Positions 32,681 through 47,487 of a stretch of 64,000 bases of DNA are shown piece after piece. This DNA comes from Strigamia acuminata. Taxonomy: Eukaryota > Arthropoda > Chilopoda > Geophilomorpha > Linotaeniidae. A model generated the notes under the pieces. That model made no database searches and was not told where the DNA came from. It was given only the letters and a program-made list of their open reading frames with translations. Numbering within the stretch: the stretch's first letter is position 1; every line of letters starts with the position of its first letter. Position numbers and translations under genes: made by a program. Location: assembly GCA_949358305.1 (NCBI GenBank), contig OX442321.1, forward strand, positions 5,915,605 to 5,979,604, given 5' to 3'.

Positions 32681-35600
32681 AATAAATCCTCACAATTTCT
32701 ACTTTTGTGCTTAAATTCCACATTCCCCGTAAATCAGCACATAACTTTGACACATTAAATGAAATTACAATCACCACCTGACGTAATGAGCGCATAAATT
32801 AGAAAAATATCCCCAAATACCCCGAAATAAACATTTCTCCACCCATTAAAAATTCACTCGTGCATGGATTCCTTTAATGTCCACAATTATCAACCGAAAC
32901 TCGAGTCAGCGCACGAGTTTTACATACAAACCCCCCCTGCCCCCCGCATCGGATGCACGTACCACGAACGAGATGGAGAGTCCTTCATCTTTTGCATGTG
33001 TAGCCTTCATTACTTATTACAGTCACAAGCTACATTCTCATCACGCATCCACAACAGCCTAGTTATTGCTACAACATGATTCACTGCATATTCCTCCAGC
33101 ATACGCCATCGAAAAATAAAAACCAAAAAATAAAAAAATAATAACAAAAATAATAAAAAATAAAATCCAAACAACTCTTTAAAAATTAGCCGGTTGCGCA
33201 AAAAGCCTTTTAACGGCTCGCTTTTTCCTTGCCAACTTGCAAAGCCTTATAAAATTATCCTTCGCTACCTTGCACTAAATTACAACACCTTTGAGGGTCC
33301 AATAGAAAGATCTTTTGGTCGCAGGCTCAGCACTGCGGCTGATAACGAGCAAAATCTCTCATCGTTTTACGATCATATCAGCCTTGATGACTCGCTCGCG
33401 CACCGAGGGTTATCGAAAACAGGGCCCCGTGCGCGCCAAATAGTCTTTGCACAACCATGATTGCAATGGCTCGGTGGCAAATGTATAATACAAGTCAAAG
33501 ATGAAGCGCAACGCCAATATTCTACCATTTTCCTCGCGCTCGTTTCGTTGGGGCGCGAGGGGCGCGCAGTCCCTTCCCGTTCCTTTCGTATTGTCGTCGC
33601 CAAAGACTTAGGAAATCAGACTCGAGAGATAGCGACTAGTGGCTGGAGACTAGAAAGCGCTGCTTGATTTAAAACAGTTGAGATGTTGGTCTTGAGGAGA
33701 GGAAAACAACAAGAGATAAGGTTTGGAAAGTGACCAACTTGGAAGGTCAAAACAGCGCAGTTGTATCGAATTTTTTTGATGAATCATCCGAGAGTGAGTT
33801 TAATTGATCCAATATTCGAGTTGTCACAAGCAGGTAGTGAATGTCTGTGGAGTTGGAAATGTTTTTCGTGTTTTGGTAGAGAAAAAGAAATTTTTGGTTG
33901 TGAAATCAAAGTGTCAGAAGCTGAACTTGCCACTATTTAAGACCCGTGACTAACGTATTTGCAATTTCAATAGAATTTGTCAAATGTTTTAAAAATGTGT
34001 CAAAAATGTCTCGAAAATGTCTCAAAAACGTCTTAAACATGTCCCAAAAATTCTTTAATTTTGTAAAAGTTTAGAATTTTTTTTTTCCAAATTTCTTTTC
34101 ATTTTTATTTTTCATTTTTATTTTTCATTTTATTTTTATTTTAAAATTTTATTTTTATTTTTCATTTTATTTTTATTTTGAAATTTTATTTTTTTCAATT
34201 TTTCAAAAATTTTTAAAACTTTTTATTTTTTATTTTTTCACAAAATAAACAAATTTTTTACTTTTTCAAAAAAAATAAAAATTTGCCAAACACACAAATT
34301 CACGCCGACAAAAACGTACGTCCACAATCAAACCCGGACTTCCAAACAAACACTTCCAATTTTATTACGCAGATTATCCCTCCTTATTAAATTTAGAAGT
34401 TAAAACGAAACCCCCTTTCGTTTCGTTTGTATTTGTCACCGCTCCACAACCCGATCTCACGCTCAAACGTTTTAAGACTCGGATTAAGACATAAAACAAC
34501 AGTTAAACAGGGCTAAAAGGCTCATTTTTAATGACTCGCGAATTAAAACACAAGATAAATGGCATTAGCGGCGCGAATAAATACCCCCCATTCCCATAAG
34601 CTCATATTCCGACATCCAACAACCGAGAAGCAAACCCCGAAAAACAACAAAAGCCCATTAAGCGAGCAAACAGCACTAAATTCGAAACCAATCCACTTAA
34701 ACCGACAAAAACTCCAACCTCACCGCAACTTAAATCAGCACACCTGACACACACAGACCCTCCAACCCCCATAATTCTACTTTTCAATTTCCCCAACAGT
34801 GGTCACTTTAATACCGTGCCTTCCCAACTATCCCCGGTCCTCGCCTATTAATAAAACACAAACTAAAGCGCATAATTGAATAAACAAGTACAAGTGCGCA
34901 TACTTGATGAACTGCGTGCGGATTTCTCAAAATTCATTCCGCCGCCGCCGCCGTTCCACATCGTATCGATGTCTGCTCTCCACTCAAGGCCATTTAATTA
35001 TTCATTCACTTTTTAGCATACAAGTACAACCTCAAGGTATCCGCTCGATCCGCAGATGGCAACAATAAAAATTCGAAGCAACGCAAACTGTGGTATGAAT
35101 TTTAAAATTGTTTGAATATGAAAAACCCCCTCCCAAAAAAAAAAAAATAAATAAATAAAATAATAATAATATATATATATGTATATATTATAAAAAATAA
35201 AATGAAAACTGACATATCCACTTTGTTTCGTCCGTTCTTAAACTTCTTCATCCAGATTGAGTAATTTCTCGCGTCTTATATTCCTCCCTCGCACAACAAA
35301 GATGGCAAACAAATGGGATATTTATCTGCGAAAGAAATGAAAAATATTTTAACATTCAAACCGTTAAAGGGAGCCCCGAGTCATTGCCAACTTAACCCAA
35401 AACAACAATCTGAAAAATAAGGCGATTTGTACTCGCCAAAACTCATTCTTCCAACTTGGAAAAACACTCAAAAAAAAATAAATTTAAATTTAAATTTTCT
35501 TACTTTACAAAAAAAAACAAAAAAAAACAAAAAACAACCCAAAAACAAACGCAAAAACTTCCAATTTCAAATTTATTCATTTGTCGACAGCGTTAATTCG

Positions 35601-36525
35601 CAGCAAGACGACACTATGCAATTAAAGTCCACTAAGTCATGTTTACGGTCAACAGTAGCGCCGTGCCATTCTTCATAAACAAACATTTAACGACATAACA
35701 ATAGGCTAATAGTAGGCAAACCTTCGCCATAAATCAAGCAGATACACACACCCGTACAACAACAGCAGCGAAGGGCCAAATCCTCGTAACGACGTTTCCT
35801 TTATCCCGAGAAGACTGAAGAGAACGAAGGGCAAAAAATCTCGATGATTGGTGTCCTGTCACAACCGAGCTAAGACTATTATTAGTGATTACGCGACCCT
35901 GCAATTAACCAGGGTCTTCACACCCGCCAAAATACAGCAGTCATGCAGCTACCAGTCACCAGGAACTCGCCAAGTAGGCGAATTAATGGGCGGAAGACAA
36001 TAATATACGCCGAAAACAAAACGAGCAATTTGCGTAAATTTTCAAACAAAATTCGTTCACATTTGGTGCGCAAAGTACAGTGGGTTATAATTTGTTTCAG
36101 GGACCCCATCTGTCACTTTTTTGAGTGTTTTTTTTTTGGGTTTTTTTTTGTTTCCTGTCATTATTTTGTGGAATATTTGTTGGGTAATGTCTGCATTAGA
36201 TATTGGGAGTCGGGTTGTTTGATTTACATCGTGAACTTGTATCGTGGACTTATCTTTGCGCCCTGCAGTGGCGGTTTGGTAAGTTATAAGTTGATCGTAT
36301 AAGTCATAGGGCCCAAACTGCCTGTTATTGGTGTTCTTGTTTCTGTAGCCATCAGACAAAAGTTTCGCTTCGGCCTCCTTTGCTGGCAGTAAATTGTGAT
36401 GGGAAATCTCACTTAAAGCCGAGAAAAACGTTCAAATAAACACGAACAAACAAAAATATCAGTGACGTAACTTACTTGAACACGCGAAAATTGCCCAATT
36501 CTCAAATTCTATACTTCCCAAGAAA
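32681..36525. other. Non-coding stretch
   Basis: A GC-richer island at 33195-33670 with no domain-bearing frame; a TTTTTATTTTTCATTTTATT low-complexity run at 34080-34260; a short CCG repeat at about 34940; (AT)n near 35170. Possible regulatory DNA, but nothing specific is visible. Confidence 0.5.
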
Positions 36526-36870
36526 TATTTACATAAAATTTGTCAAAAATCTTTCAGATTTGTGAAATTTTACCAAAAATTGGTCAAAAATTTCTCAGAT
36601 TTGTGAAATTTTACCAAAAATTGGTCAAAAATCTTTCAGATTTGTGAAATTTTGCCAAAAATTGGTCAAAAATCTACTAAACATGTGAAATTTGACCAAA
36701 AATTGGTCAAAAACGTGTCAAACTTGTGAAATTTGACCAAAAATTGGTCAAATATGTCAAATATGTGAAATTTTACCATAAAATGGTAAAAAATTGGTCT
36801 AAAATCTCTCATATTTGTGAAATATTACCAAAAATTAGTCAAAAATCTCCCAAATTGTCAAAATCCCCCT
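36526..36870 (+). repeat. About 42-bp tandem repeat
   Basis: Units of AAATTGGTCAAAAATCT + TTCAGATTTGTGAAATTTTA + CCAAA, about eight copies, increasingly diverged to the right. Confidence 0.85.
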
Positions 36871-37094
36871 CAAAATTCCCCAAAACCCTACATCATTCAA
36901 ACGCAAATCCTATCGATTTTATTTATTGATTAATCCACCCCAAAAATTGGTATTCAAAACACCGATAATTGCCACTTAAGGTCAATTTAACCTAACCTAA
37001 ACGCGAAGATTTAATTCAAAAAAATTCCGCACACCGACCTATCCACGAATTGCGTGACAAGACTTCACACACACTCACAACAAGTATCAAACTC

Positions 37095-37200
37095 CAAACA
37101 AACCCCCCCCCTCATCCCCCCCACCCCCAAAACCCCCCAGAAACCCCCCAAAAACCCCAAACAACCCCCATTTTCCCCCAAAACACACCCCCACACAAAC
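37095..37200 (-). other. G-quadruplex-prone tract
   Basis: The plus strand is a series of C-tracts of 4-9 separated by short A-rich loops; the minus strand therefore has at least eight runs of four or more G. Confidence 0.7.
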
Positions 37201-38574
37201 ACAACTATTAATTCCCCCTTTTATCATATTGATTCGCTCCGAATTGGACTTGGAATCGGCATGATGCGTGCGCGAATCCCATCCACTTTTATCGCTTTAT
37301 TATTCAACGCGGGTTGCATTTGGTGGGAGCAAAACCCGGCCAATCTCTCCTCCTAGAAGCAGTCAAATAAAAGCCGCACTCCATCAACTCAACTTGCCCA
37401 TATCAAGCAGACTCTTTCTATTATTGATAAACAGCTTGGCCTTGTCTAATGGCTTCTTCTTCCCCCCAACCCTCCCCCCCCCCAACACCGAATAACTGCA
37501 ACAATAACAACAAAAAACAAAATTCTTCGCACTCATTTCACAAAATAAGGCGTCACGTGCGCATCCTTAGATTAATTATCATTCCATTACGGCGCTGCGA
37601 GCTGAGAAAGCCATTTGTGCGCTAACAAAGCGCATTTATCAGGTCTACCGAGCATTAAAATTTTTAATTAACATCCATTAAACCCTTTTTAACCTCAAAA
37701 AATGCATTTCTCCAATCAAATCGCGCAAGAGTAAACAATAGTCGGGTGTCCACATGTGGTTGTGATACAGTGCCACTTGTCCATCCTCGTTAATTAACGG
37801 CGCGCTAATGGCAACCCGAGTGCAGGCCTGCTGCTACTCACGACGCCCAAAAGCGGCTAAAAATAGGAGCAATCCTCTCGTTCTTAACCACAAAGACAAC
37901 TTTTTTTCTTCTGCTTGGGGCCCCCTTGCCCCCCTTCCTTCTTAAAAGCCCCTCTTCCTTATCCGCCGCCCATCTTGGGCGTCCATCTTGAATTTCCCTT
38001 TGGATCTCGTCATCCATGCGCATCAGTTGCTCCATTGTTTGCTTCAGCTGCTCACTTTCTTATTTACTTCTCGAGCCCCTTCTGGTGGCGCGTCCGCGTC
38101 TCCCCCTTTCCTTCTTACGCCCCCCTTTGTGTCCAGTGGCACTAACAGCAGTCATATTTTTCTTCTTCTCTTTTCTTTGTCACTGTTTTTCGAATTGGTC
38201 AAGAAGTTGGCAGAATGTGAGAGGAAGCGATGGCAATTATTTACACTCGGCGAGGTCTTAAGAAAAATCCGGGGGAAAATCGATGGTAATTAATGAAATC
38301 ATCTCAAGTTGGTGGAAGGAGAAAGAATTGCGACAAAAAGATGAGAGTTGCGTTTAATGATGCTGCTGGAAATAAATAAGTTTGAGGGGGAAGGAAAGAA
38401 GGTTGGAGTTGTCTGCTTTTAATGGTCAGTTTTGGATTTTGATTTTTTTTTTTGGTTTTGTTTGGTTTTTTTTTGGTTTTTGAAAAATGTCGCGAAATCC
38501 GTAAACTTTGTTCACACGGGAGAAAATAGATGTGAGAAACGTCGCAAAGTCTAAAAAAACAAATTTTCTTCACT

Positions 38575-38800
38575 AAAAAATAGCAAAATTTGCGATTTAA
38601 AATCAAAAATAGCAAAATTTGCAATCAAAAATCAAATATAGCAAAATTTGCGATCAAAAATCAAATATAGCAAAATTTGCAATCGAAAATCAAAAATAGA
38701 AAAATTTGCGATCAAAAATCAAAAATAGAAAAATTTGAGATCAAAAATCAAAAAATTTGACATCAAAAATAGCAAAATTTGCGACAAAAATAAAAGAAAT
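38575..38800 (+). repeat. GCAAAATTTGCGATCAAAAATC minisatellite
   Basis: About 30-bp imperfect tandem units with core ATAGCAAAATTTGCGATC. Non-coding. Confidence 0.8.
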
Positions 38801-39491
38801 GCGACCATAAAATCTATTCTTAATTTTTAAAAAAAAATCGCAAAATTTTGGACAAAAAAACAAAAAAAAATACGTCTTTAAACCCATCAAACCCAACTCC
38901 CATTAAAACCATCACAAAACTTGCGACAAACAACCCCAAAAACAAAAAACCAATATCCGCAAACCGACAACAAATAAAAAAAAAAAAAAAAAAAAGAAAA
39001 AAAACCCAGATAAATAAAAGAAAAAAGAAAAAAAAAAGAAAAGAAAAGATAAAAGATAAGTGATGGTAACTCAAACTTTCATAAACGTCCTCAACTGTCC
39101 CATTTGCAGAAGTAGAAACAGATGCGTCACAAGGGACACGAGAGGGAGCGAACGAGATGAAAAAGGGACGAGGAGGAGCCGAGCAAGCCCAAGACCAGAG
39201 ACCACTGAACGAAACTTCTTTGTGCATCACTAAATCCCCTCCTTTTGGGCGAACCCCGCGCAGATGAACAAAGAAACGCATGATTTCTCAGCAGATAACA
39301 GGTGAGGGAGACTCGCTACTCCTCCCCTATTCACCGGCGCCTCACCTGCACCACATTTTTGATTCCAACTCCAGATACCACCTCCTCACAATAACAATAT
39401 CCTCCGATCTAAGCGCATTTCGCACAAAACAAACCCGAAAATCCCCTCACATGTACCACCTGCCTCCCATCTCAAATAGCTGTCACCAAAA

Positions 39492-39712
39492 CGCTTAAAA
39501 AACGCTAAAAACGCACTAAAAACGCTTTAAAAACGCTCAAAACACATTAAAAACGTTCAAAACGCATTAAAAACGTTCAAAATGCACTAGAAACGCTTAA
39601 AAACGCATTAAAAACGCTTGAAAACGCATGAAAAACGCTTGAAAAACGCTCAAAACACATGAAAAACGCTTCAAAACGCTCAAAACGCATTAAAAACGGT
39701 CAAAATTCCCAC
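39492..39712 (+). repeat. AAAACGC-type minisatellite
   Basis: Imperfect units of about 12-26 bp, for example GCATTAAAAACGCTCAAAAC. Confidence 0.8.
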
Positions 39713-40419
39713 ATTTTAATAGCGAGAACATGAGAATCCGTTCCCACAACACTTTCTACCCGGTACTACGCCACCCATCTTCATTTCTGTGGCCATTCCA
39801 TCAATTCCATTCACACCCACTTCCTGTAAATCCTCTTGAGCGAAGGGGCCGGCCCACAGAGCCTTCATAAAGCGCATCCCGCGGCCATCTTTTTGTTTTG
39901 TTTTTTTCCTTTCTTTCCCACTTTTTCCAGGTCAATATTGGAGTAAACCTAATTCCTCCCTTTTCGAGAGCCTAAAAAGGAATTTTCGCATTTTGCAACC
40001 ACAAACAACAACAACGAGCCACTTTAGCCCCGGGGGTGTAGCGGGGTAGAAAAAGGCCAGGTTTTTTCCCAGCCGGGTCTGTGCTCACGTGCAATTAGTG
40101 GTGCCATCAAGCAGCAGTATTCGAAAGAGGTTTTTACCCTAAAAACCGGTCTTTACCTCAAATGAGGACACCTAATGGGTGAAAATGGTTGCCAGAAACG
40201 TGTGAAACTGTGCAATCACGCTGTGATGTGTCGTGTAACACTCCAATTTATACAATGCAACTCTAAATGACTGCGACCTGCGAAACAATACTTCATCCGC
40301 GATATTTTTAAAATTGAAAAAAAACGAAAGAAAAGAGTATTTAAAAAAATTAATTTTCTTGCGCAGATGTGTCTAAATGGACCAAAACGATTGAATTATG
40401 TATTGTATCACTAAATTCA

Positions 40420-41305
40420 ATATCTGAATTGAACTAAACGACTAAAATAAATATATAAACTGAACCAAACGAATAAAATGAATGTCTAAATTGAACCAAA
40501 CGAATAAAATGAATGTCTAAATTGAACAAAACGACTAAAATAAATGTCTAAATTGAACAAAACGACTAAAATAAATGTCTAAATTGAACAAAACGACTAA
40601 AATAAATGTCTAAACTAAACAAAACGACTAAAATAAATATCTAAATCGAACAAAACGACTAAAATAAATATCTAAATCGAACAAAACGACTAAAATAAAC
40701 GTCTAAATTGAACAAAACGACTAAAATAAATGTCTAAACAAAACGATTAAAATAAACGTCTAAACTGAACAAAACGACTAAAATAAATGTCTAAATCGAA
40801 AAAAACGACTAAAATAAACGTCTAAACTGAACAAAACGACTAAAATAAATGTCTAAATTGAACAAAACGACTAAAATAAACGTCTAAATTGAACAAAACG
40901 ACTAAAATAAACGTCTAAATTGAACAAAACGACTAAAATAAATGTCTAAATCGAACAAAACGACTAAAATAAATGTCCACATTGAACAAAACGACTAAAA
41001 TAAACGCCTAAATTGAATAAAACGACTAAAATAAACGTCTAAATTGAACAAAACGACTAAAATAAACGTCCAAATTGAACAAAACGACTAAAATAAACGT
41101 CTAAATTGAACAAAACGACTGAAATAAATGTCTAAATTGAACAAAACGACTAAAATAAACGTCTAAATTGAACAAAACGACTAAAATAAACGTCTAAATT
41201 GAACAAAACGACTAAAATAAATGTCTAAATTAAACAAAACGACTAAAATAAATGTCTAAATTAAACAAAACGACTAAAATAAACGTCTAAATCGAACAAA
41301 AGTCT
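40420..41305 (+). repeat. 31-bp minisatellite, about 28 copies
   Basis: Very regular 31-bp units with core AACGACTAAAATAAATGTCT plus AAATTGAACAA. Substitutions cluster at ATGT/ACGT and ATTG/ATCG. No stop-free frame, so non-coding. Confidence 0.93.
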
Positions 41306-44300
41306 AAAAAATCCCAGAAAAAAATCTAAATTCTCTCAATATAACACCGCACTCTATTAGAGCATCTACCTTACACGCATATGATCATCACTACTGCACA
41401 ACGCCATCTAACTCCAACAGAACTAGACGACAAATCACAACACATGGCTTTAAGCTCGTAAATTGCAGCTTTACAATACGTCATAAATCAATTTCACTCA
41501 ATAATTCATAGATCTAACAACCCCATCCGTCTAACTTTCAGACTACATCAATAACCCCTAATCGCTTCAACGTCCCAACACGTCATAAATCCGTAAAAGA
41601 CCTAAAAAAAACTCAACAAAATAAAAAAAAAAATTAAAAAAAAACAAAAAACAAATAAACTTCACGTTTTCGCTATTCGCATTCGTCCCTCGCCTGAATT
41701 TCAAATGACGTCATAAAATATTCTTGCCACGAGTCACGTTTTTAGATGATTCAACAAGTTGCGACCCAACCTTTAACCACAAAATTGCTCATCTCTCCCA
41801 ACTTATTTTTTTTCCCATGATAACCTAAAACACAAACCCCCCAGGTGTTACCACCAAATGACATAGGCCAATCAACAATGCGAACACAAGTAACAAGTGG
41901 AGGACGAGCGTGAGAACGAGGCTTACGTGCAAGAATTTTACGAGGCTGTAAAAAGGCCAATCAAAGAGCATCCATATTGAGCCTTCAGGGTCGTAAAGAG
42001 CCAAATTTGCACTGTTTTAAGCGTCGAATTAACCACGCCATTAATATAATACTTCCCAATCTTAATTGGAGCGCGGGGGAAGAGGAAGTTGGACGCCAAA
42101 CTGCATTGTTTATAACTTCATGAACCAGTTCCTCCTCACATTCCTTTTTCAAAAAAAAAAAAAAAAAAAATTAAATTAATTTTAATTTTTTTTGGGTCAC
42201 TTGATTGATTTTCATAGAGATGTCAATCAAAATGTGGATTTTTTTTTTTTTTTGATGGGGTCTTGAAATTTTGTCACCTGATGAAGAATAAAGATCGATC
42301 GTTTGGTCCAGGAGAGTGCGTGACGTTTGTGCACGACGTCACCGGGTCACCAACCAATAGTGTAATGGACGATAAATTTACGGACAGACTCCATTCATCA
42401 CTAAAATAATCAATAAAAGAGCGAAAACGCCCTCAATTTCACGCTTCGCAGATCAATTTGTGGAAAAATAAAAAATTTAAAATATAAAAAAAAAAAAAAA
42501 AAAAAAAAATCGCTAAAATAAATTCACAAAACGTCGAAAAAAAAATTATTTAAAAAAAAAAAAAAAATTAAAATTTCAATGAAGCCGCGCGACATTTTTA
42601 TTTTTATTTATTCTCCTCTCCCGCCTCAGATAAGAGCAAATTTAACATAAATGACGTCGTGACATTTACGATCCGCACACGAGAAACAAAACGTGATCGT
42701 AAACACTCAAGAATTTCATACACAAACAATCGCTTAATACCTCCTGTTTACAATCCCCCATAAACCCCAACCGAAAAAACTTTTCCCAGATTATTACAAT
42801 GGAATCAAATTGCTTTATTGCCATTTAACGCCATTCTTTCACCAACATCAAACTAACGACCTAATTTTCATCAAACACCCCCTCAAGCCATCGATTATCC
42901 CGATTAAACCGCTTATACATCACTAATCCCATCCAAACAAACCCCAAAAATCAATTAACTCAATTAAAAAAAAAATCTCCCATCCAAATCCATCAATCCC
43001 GCCCGCATTTGTCCAAATCCAACCCCACACACAGTCCAATCCATCCCGCAGGAACCCGTATATCCAGCCAACACACCACTCACTTGTCCGAATCAACTGC
43101 ATCACCATCTGCCTGATCGATCACTCACGTCGCGCCACCCAGATGAATTATGGGACCGCCATCCAAGCCACTAGAAAGCGCCACTATCGGCTCCAGTCAC
43201 ACAGCAGCGGCCGTCGAGTGCGGTCGCCCCTTTACCAGTCTCCCAGGATTCAAAGAGAGAGCAGGAGCGAGACAGAGACACACTCGCACACTCACGCACG
43301 AAACAAAAAGGAAAAAAAGAATCAAAAACCCGGAGGATTACAGTGCCAATTTGGATTTTAAAAGCCCAGCGATGGAGTCCACACTGCAGGAGATAATTGG
43401 TGCACAATGTAAGTAGAAGGATAAACCCGCAATCAATTAACTCGGGGATCAAGGGGTGGAATAGATAGTGCGCACTACAACGTCGAGGGTCAAAATAACA
43501 ACATCGGCAGGGGTCGTTCTCCTCTTTCGCGAGAAAATCGATGAGTAAACTAAACTCATCAACTCAAAGCGACTTCAAAAATCCCATTTTTAAGCAATCC
43601 TCGCGCTCCGGCATCGAGCGCAGCACAGCACAGCGCAGCGTGCTTTTTCGTCAATCGATGTCGGGGAGGAAGAACGACACTTTTTCACTCCCCCCGCTCT
43701 CCCCGACGGCAGGCGGGCATCTCGAGCGTCAAAAACTCGTTAAAGTCAAAAGGATCGATCCCACGATATATACATCTATCGTCCTTTCCGCTCCGTCCAC
43801 TGCGTTCTGCCCACCCGTACTAAAACCACGCCTTTTCGCCAACCTTTTCTCATATTTCTGCTTGCAAAATCAACATTAATCCCAAATTTCTTTTATTTTA
43901 GTCGGTAAATGAAACCGCGATGAAAAATAACGTTTATTTCCTTCTAAGCGCCGTTAGGGTTGAATCAGGGGGTGAAATCACGTCGGATTTCCATTTTTAC
44001 GTTTATTTGCACGTTAAATGAGTGACAATCCCCTTTACACCTTTAGTTTTTAGTGCCCCGAATGATCCTAGGCATGTGCGGCGCACCAATTACAAACAAC
44101 ATGCAGGCATCATCCCGAGTGTAGTTAAAACGGCGATCAGCCAGCGCCGGATTCCACAACTGGCGCTGCTTGGTCGCATTTCCCACGTAAACCTCTTGAG
44201 CCGATACCGCTCTAACCATTCGCCGGCACCTATAAACCCCTTGATCGCCGACTGCTCGCGCCTGAAGACTTTAACGCGTACGAGCGCTCAATCCACTTTT

Positions 44301-47300
44301 CGATTCGCAGCGATCGTTTGGAAAGGAAGAAGGAAAAGAGAAAATTAAGCACGTGCATGTATTGTTTCATTGACTTGACTAAAAGTCTCGTTTCGTGTCG
44401 CGGGTTTGCCTCGCATACCTCAATATTCGAGCGCTCGCTTTCTCCAAACACATTAGCACTGAATAAACAAATACAATTTTAATGAGAACAATGTTCGTCG
44501 TCAGGTGCAAATTTAAAATCCGCTGTTATTTTAGATAACAATCGCCACGATGTTTATAATAGATTCCTTGTTTGATAACAAGTTAAGTGTTTTAAAGCTA
44601 GAAAAAAAAATTATTTTTTTTATTTAATTTATTTTTATGTATTAAATCAATTTATATAAAATTTAAAATTTAAAAAAAATATTTTTTTGTTTTTCAATGA
44701 CACCATCTTCCTTTAAGAAGGGTCAAAAGGATCGATAAAGAAAATATTCCTCTCCTTTTATTTTAATTTTTCCCAACGTTAATATTAATATTAAAAAAAA
44801 ATATTCCCAACAAAATAATTTTCCCCAAAAAAATATTTTCCAAAAAAAATAATTATTTAAAAAATTTAAATTTTTTCTCGGATCTTTCTCTCTCTCTCCC
44901 TCCACTCCACCTTAACCTCGTCATGTCAAAAGGGATTCATACTCATACGCCACGATACGAAACGTTGCGCACATCCGATCCTAGTATAACGCCACCTGTT
45001 GGTGATCGAACGGGCGTTTCAAGGCTCTTCTCACGGGTGCCGGGCACCGAGGGCCTTGGCCTCGTTGCCGTAATGGCGGAGCATCGCCCATGGCCGAATT
45101 ACAGGACGAGGCGAACTGTTGTATCGCGCACATAATTGCAGGATAGCGAATGAGTGAGGTGGAAGGTGGACGGAGCACGGAGTGGAGGGCCCTTTAACAG
45201 CCACGGCAAATAAGTTCAACCAAAACGATGCTCAACAACCTATCTTTTCAAATCTCTTTTCCCTCTTCTCCCCCTCGCCAACTCACATACTTATTTTTTA
45301 AATTAAACTTTTATGTGCACGTTTTCATGAAAATTCCACCAGTGGGCGGGATCGCACGAAAATAAAAAAAAAAAAAAATTTCCAAATAAAAAAAAATGGC
45401 GGATTACACGACCATCTTTTTTTCTGGTCCGAAATTTAAATTTAAATTATAATAATAACAACAACGGCAAAAAAACAAAAAAAAAACCAAATTAAAATTC
45501 CAGTGAATTAAAATTAAAAATTAAAAAAAAATAAAAAAAAATGGCGTCATATTTTTTTTTTATATAAATTATATTTTTAAAAAATTAAAAAAAAAATGGC
45601 GTCATATTTTTATTTTTTTTAAAAATTATTTTCTAATGAATCGCGACCACGACAATTTTTTTTAAAAAACTTTTTTAAAAATAAAAATAAAAATTTCAAC
45701 GAAAACGTTTTTTCTAAAACCCTCGACCAATATGGCGGGGCCACCTGCACTCGGAAACGGTCGACAGACCGCGTTTGTATTGTGTATTCCAGGTATCAAG
45801 TCTTGAAAAGCATCTCTCTCATGACCCTTTGTACTTGTGTCCTGCAATTTTCCTCCCCTAATTCGTATTCCGCTCGCCTCGCAAACGGCAGAAAGGGATG
45901 CCCCTTACCCCACTCATCCTTCGCCCAGGGGACTGCAAATCTCCCGCACTCTTATCGATGCAACTTGACCATCTTAATAAGCTTTAAATAACCAACAGTC
46001 CCCAAATCTTAACCACATCGCACAAACCCAAAATCCGACTCCAATTTTCTCATTTTTACTCGTCCGAGGATTTAATTTCGCTCCTTCTTTTCTCTTTTCC
46101 TCCTTTTGTGAGTCAAATGTACTGCTTGGGATCCGCGAGGCCCACAATGACCACACGGGAGATCAACTCGGATCCAAGTTGGATCAAACTTCCCAATCTT
46201 ATTCCGTGTTTATCCATTATTCATTGCACTGATCCACCGTACCTTTTATTTCTTTCTCTTAAAGTCGATGCTGCTTTCCTTTCTATTTCTATTTATTATT
46301 CTTCTTAATTTATATTCTGACCAGAAAAAAATTACAAAACAAATTTTAACGTTAAAATCACCGAATTAGCATTAAACATTAAACCCATCATCGAGTTCGA
46401 GTCCAAAACTTTAACATTTGCATTTTAAATGCTCTGCCATCAACAACGCACAAAATGCTGCCAAAAATAATCCAGAAAAATGTTTACCTTTTCCCCGTCA
46501 TAAACCCTGAGCTAAAATCGATGCCAGACCAAAATAAAAAAAAATAAAAACAAAAAAAAAAAATTTATTTTTTAATTTTTTAAATTAAAAAAATTGATAA
46601 AAACGAGTTAATCAGTCGCGACGTCAAATTGGACGGTGTTTTGAGTGTTCGTTGGGGACAGAAGGGCGCGCGACCTTTATTCGGTTCACTTGCGACGAGT
46701 TTATTGTTATTGTTGCGAAACCGTGTCGGAAATTGAAATAAACCACATATTTTCTCGACCAATTTTCCATCCCCCGCTCGATAAAAAGCAGATATGCACC
46801 GACCAAGCCGCAAATTCAATTTATTATAATTGGATCTGCACCCATTTTCCAACTTCTAATTACCTCGACCCCACAAAAATGCATTATGGGTGAAAACTGC
46901 GGCCAAAAGTGACACGATCCCACATCCCACCAATTATTTTGGTGGCCTGCTGCTTTTCAAACACGATCCTGCTTTATGGTATCCATTAACCGAATGTAAA
47001 ACACCTCCTGCCCGCCATTTTGATTCACGACGCGACACAACAAACCGGAAACCAATTTCCCAAAAAAAAAAAAAAAAAAAAAACACATTGCCCACCAAAA
47101 TATCCAATTGCGACGCCATTTTCTGGCTCTTCGGTGACATTTCAAAGCGAGTAAACCTTTTTCATGTAAACTGCTAAGAGAAACAAACACTTGCCACCAA
47201 AACATGGGAGAAATTACCTCGGTTGCCATGACGACAGCACCTCCAACTCCCACATGTGGGTGTCTGGCAAAAATTTATTGCCACACACACACACACAAAC

Positions 47301-47487
47301 TCAAGTGCATTTTCAAGGAGGAGGAAAGCAGGGAAACCGATTCCAAATGTGTCGGCATTTTTATGAAAAACCATCCGTCAACATCACCCAAGTCCAAAAA
47401 GAAAAAGAAAAAAAAAAAAAACCTTTTCAACGGCTAGAAATCGCCTTTAAGAACTAACCAGCACGTTAAAACTATGCTTTTCCTCTT
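41306..47487. other. Non-coding stretch with scattered GC-richer islands
   Basis: Islands near 43100-43450, 43560-43850, 44020-44460, 44900-45220 and 46620-47450 are less AT-rich than the surroundings but have no recognisable protein domains. AT-rich, poly-A and poly-T tracts are frequent, and a short AAAAAATGGCGTCATATTTT motif is repeated at about 45540 and 45590. One candidate first exon is listed separately. Confidence 0.45.
43150..43408 (+). CDS. Candidate first coding exon of an unknown gene
   Basis: An open frame from ATG 43150 continues through a second ATG at 43372 in good context (AGCGATGG) and reads MESTLQEIIGAQ before a strong T|GTAAGT donor at 43408/43409. The upstream part is rich in Ser/Arg and may be 5' UTR. 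No continuing exon is recognisable within the window, so the next exon would be far away or this is not a gene. Family unknown. Confidence 0.3.
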
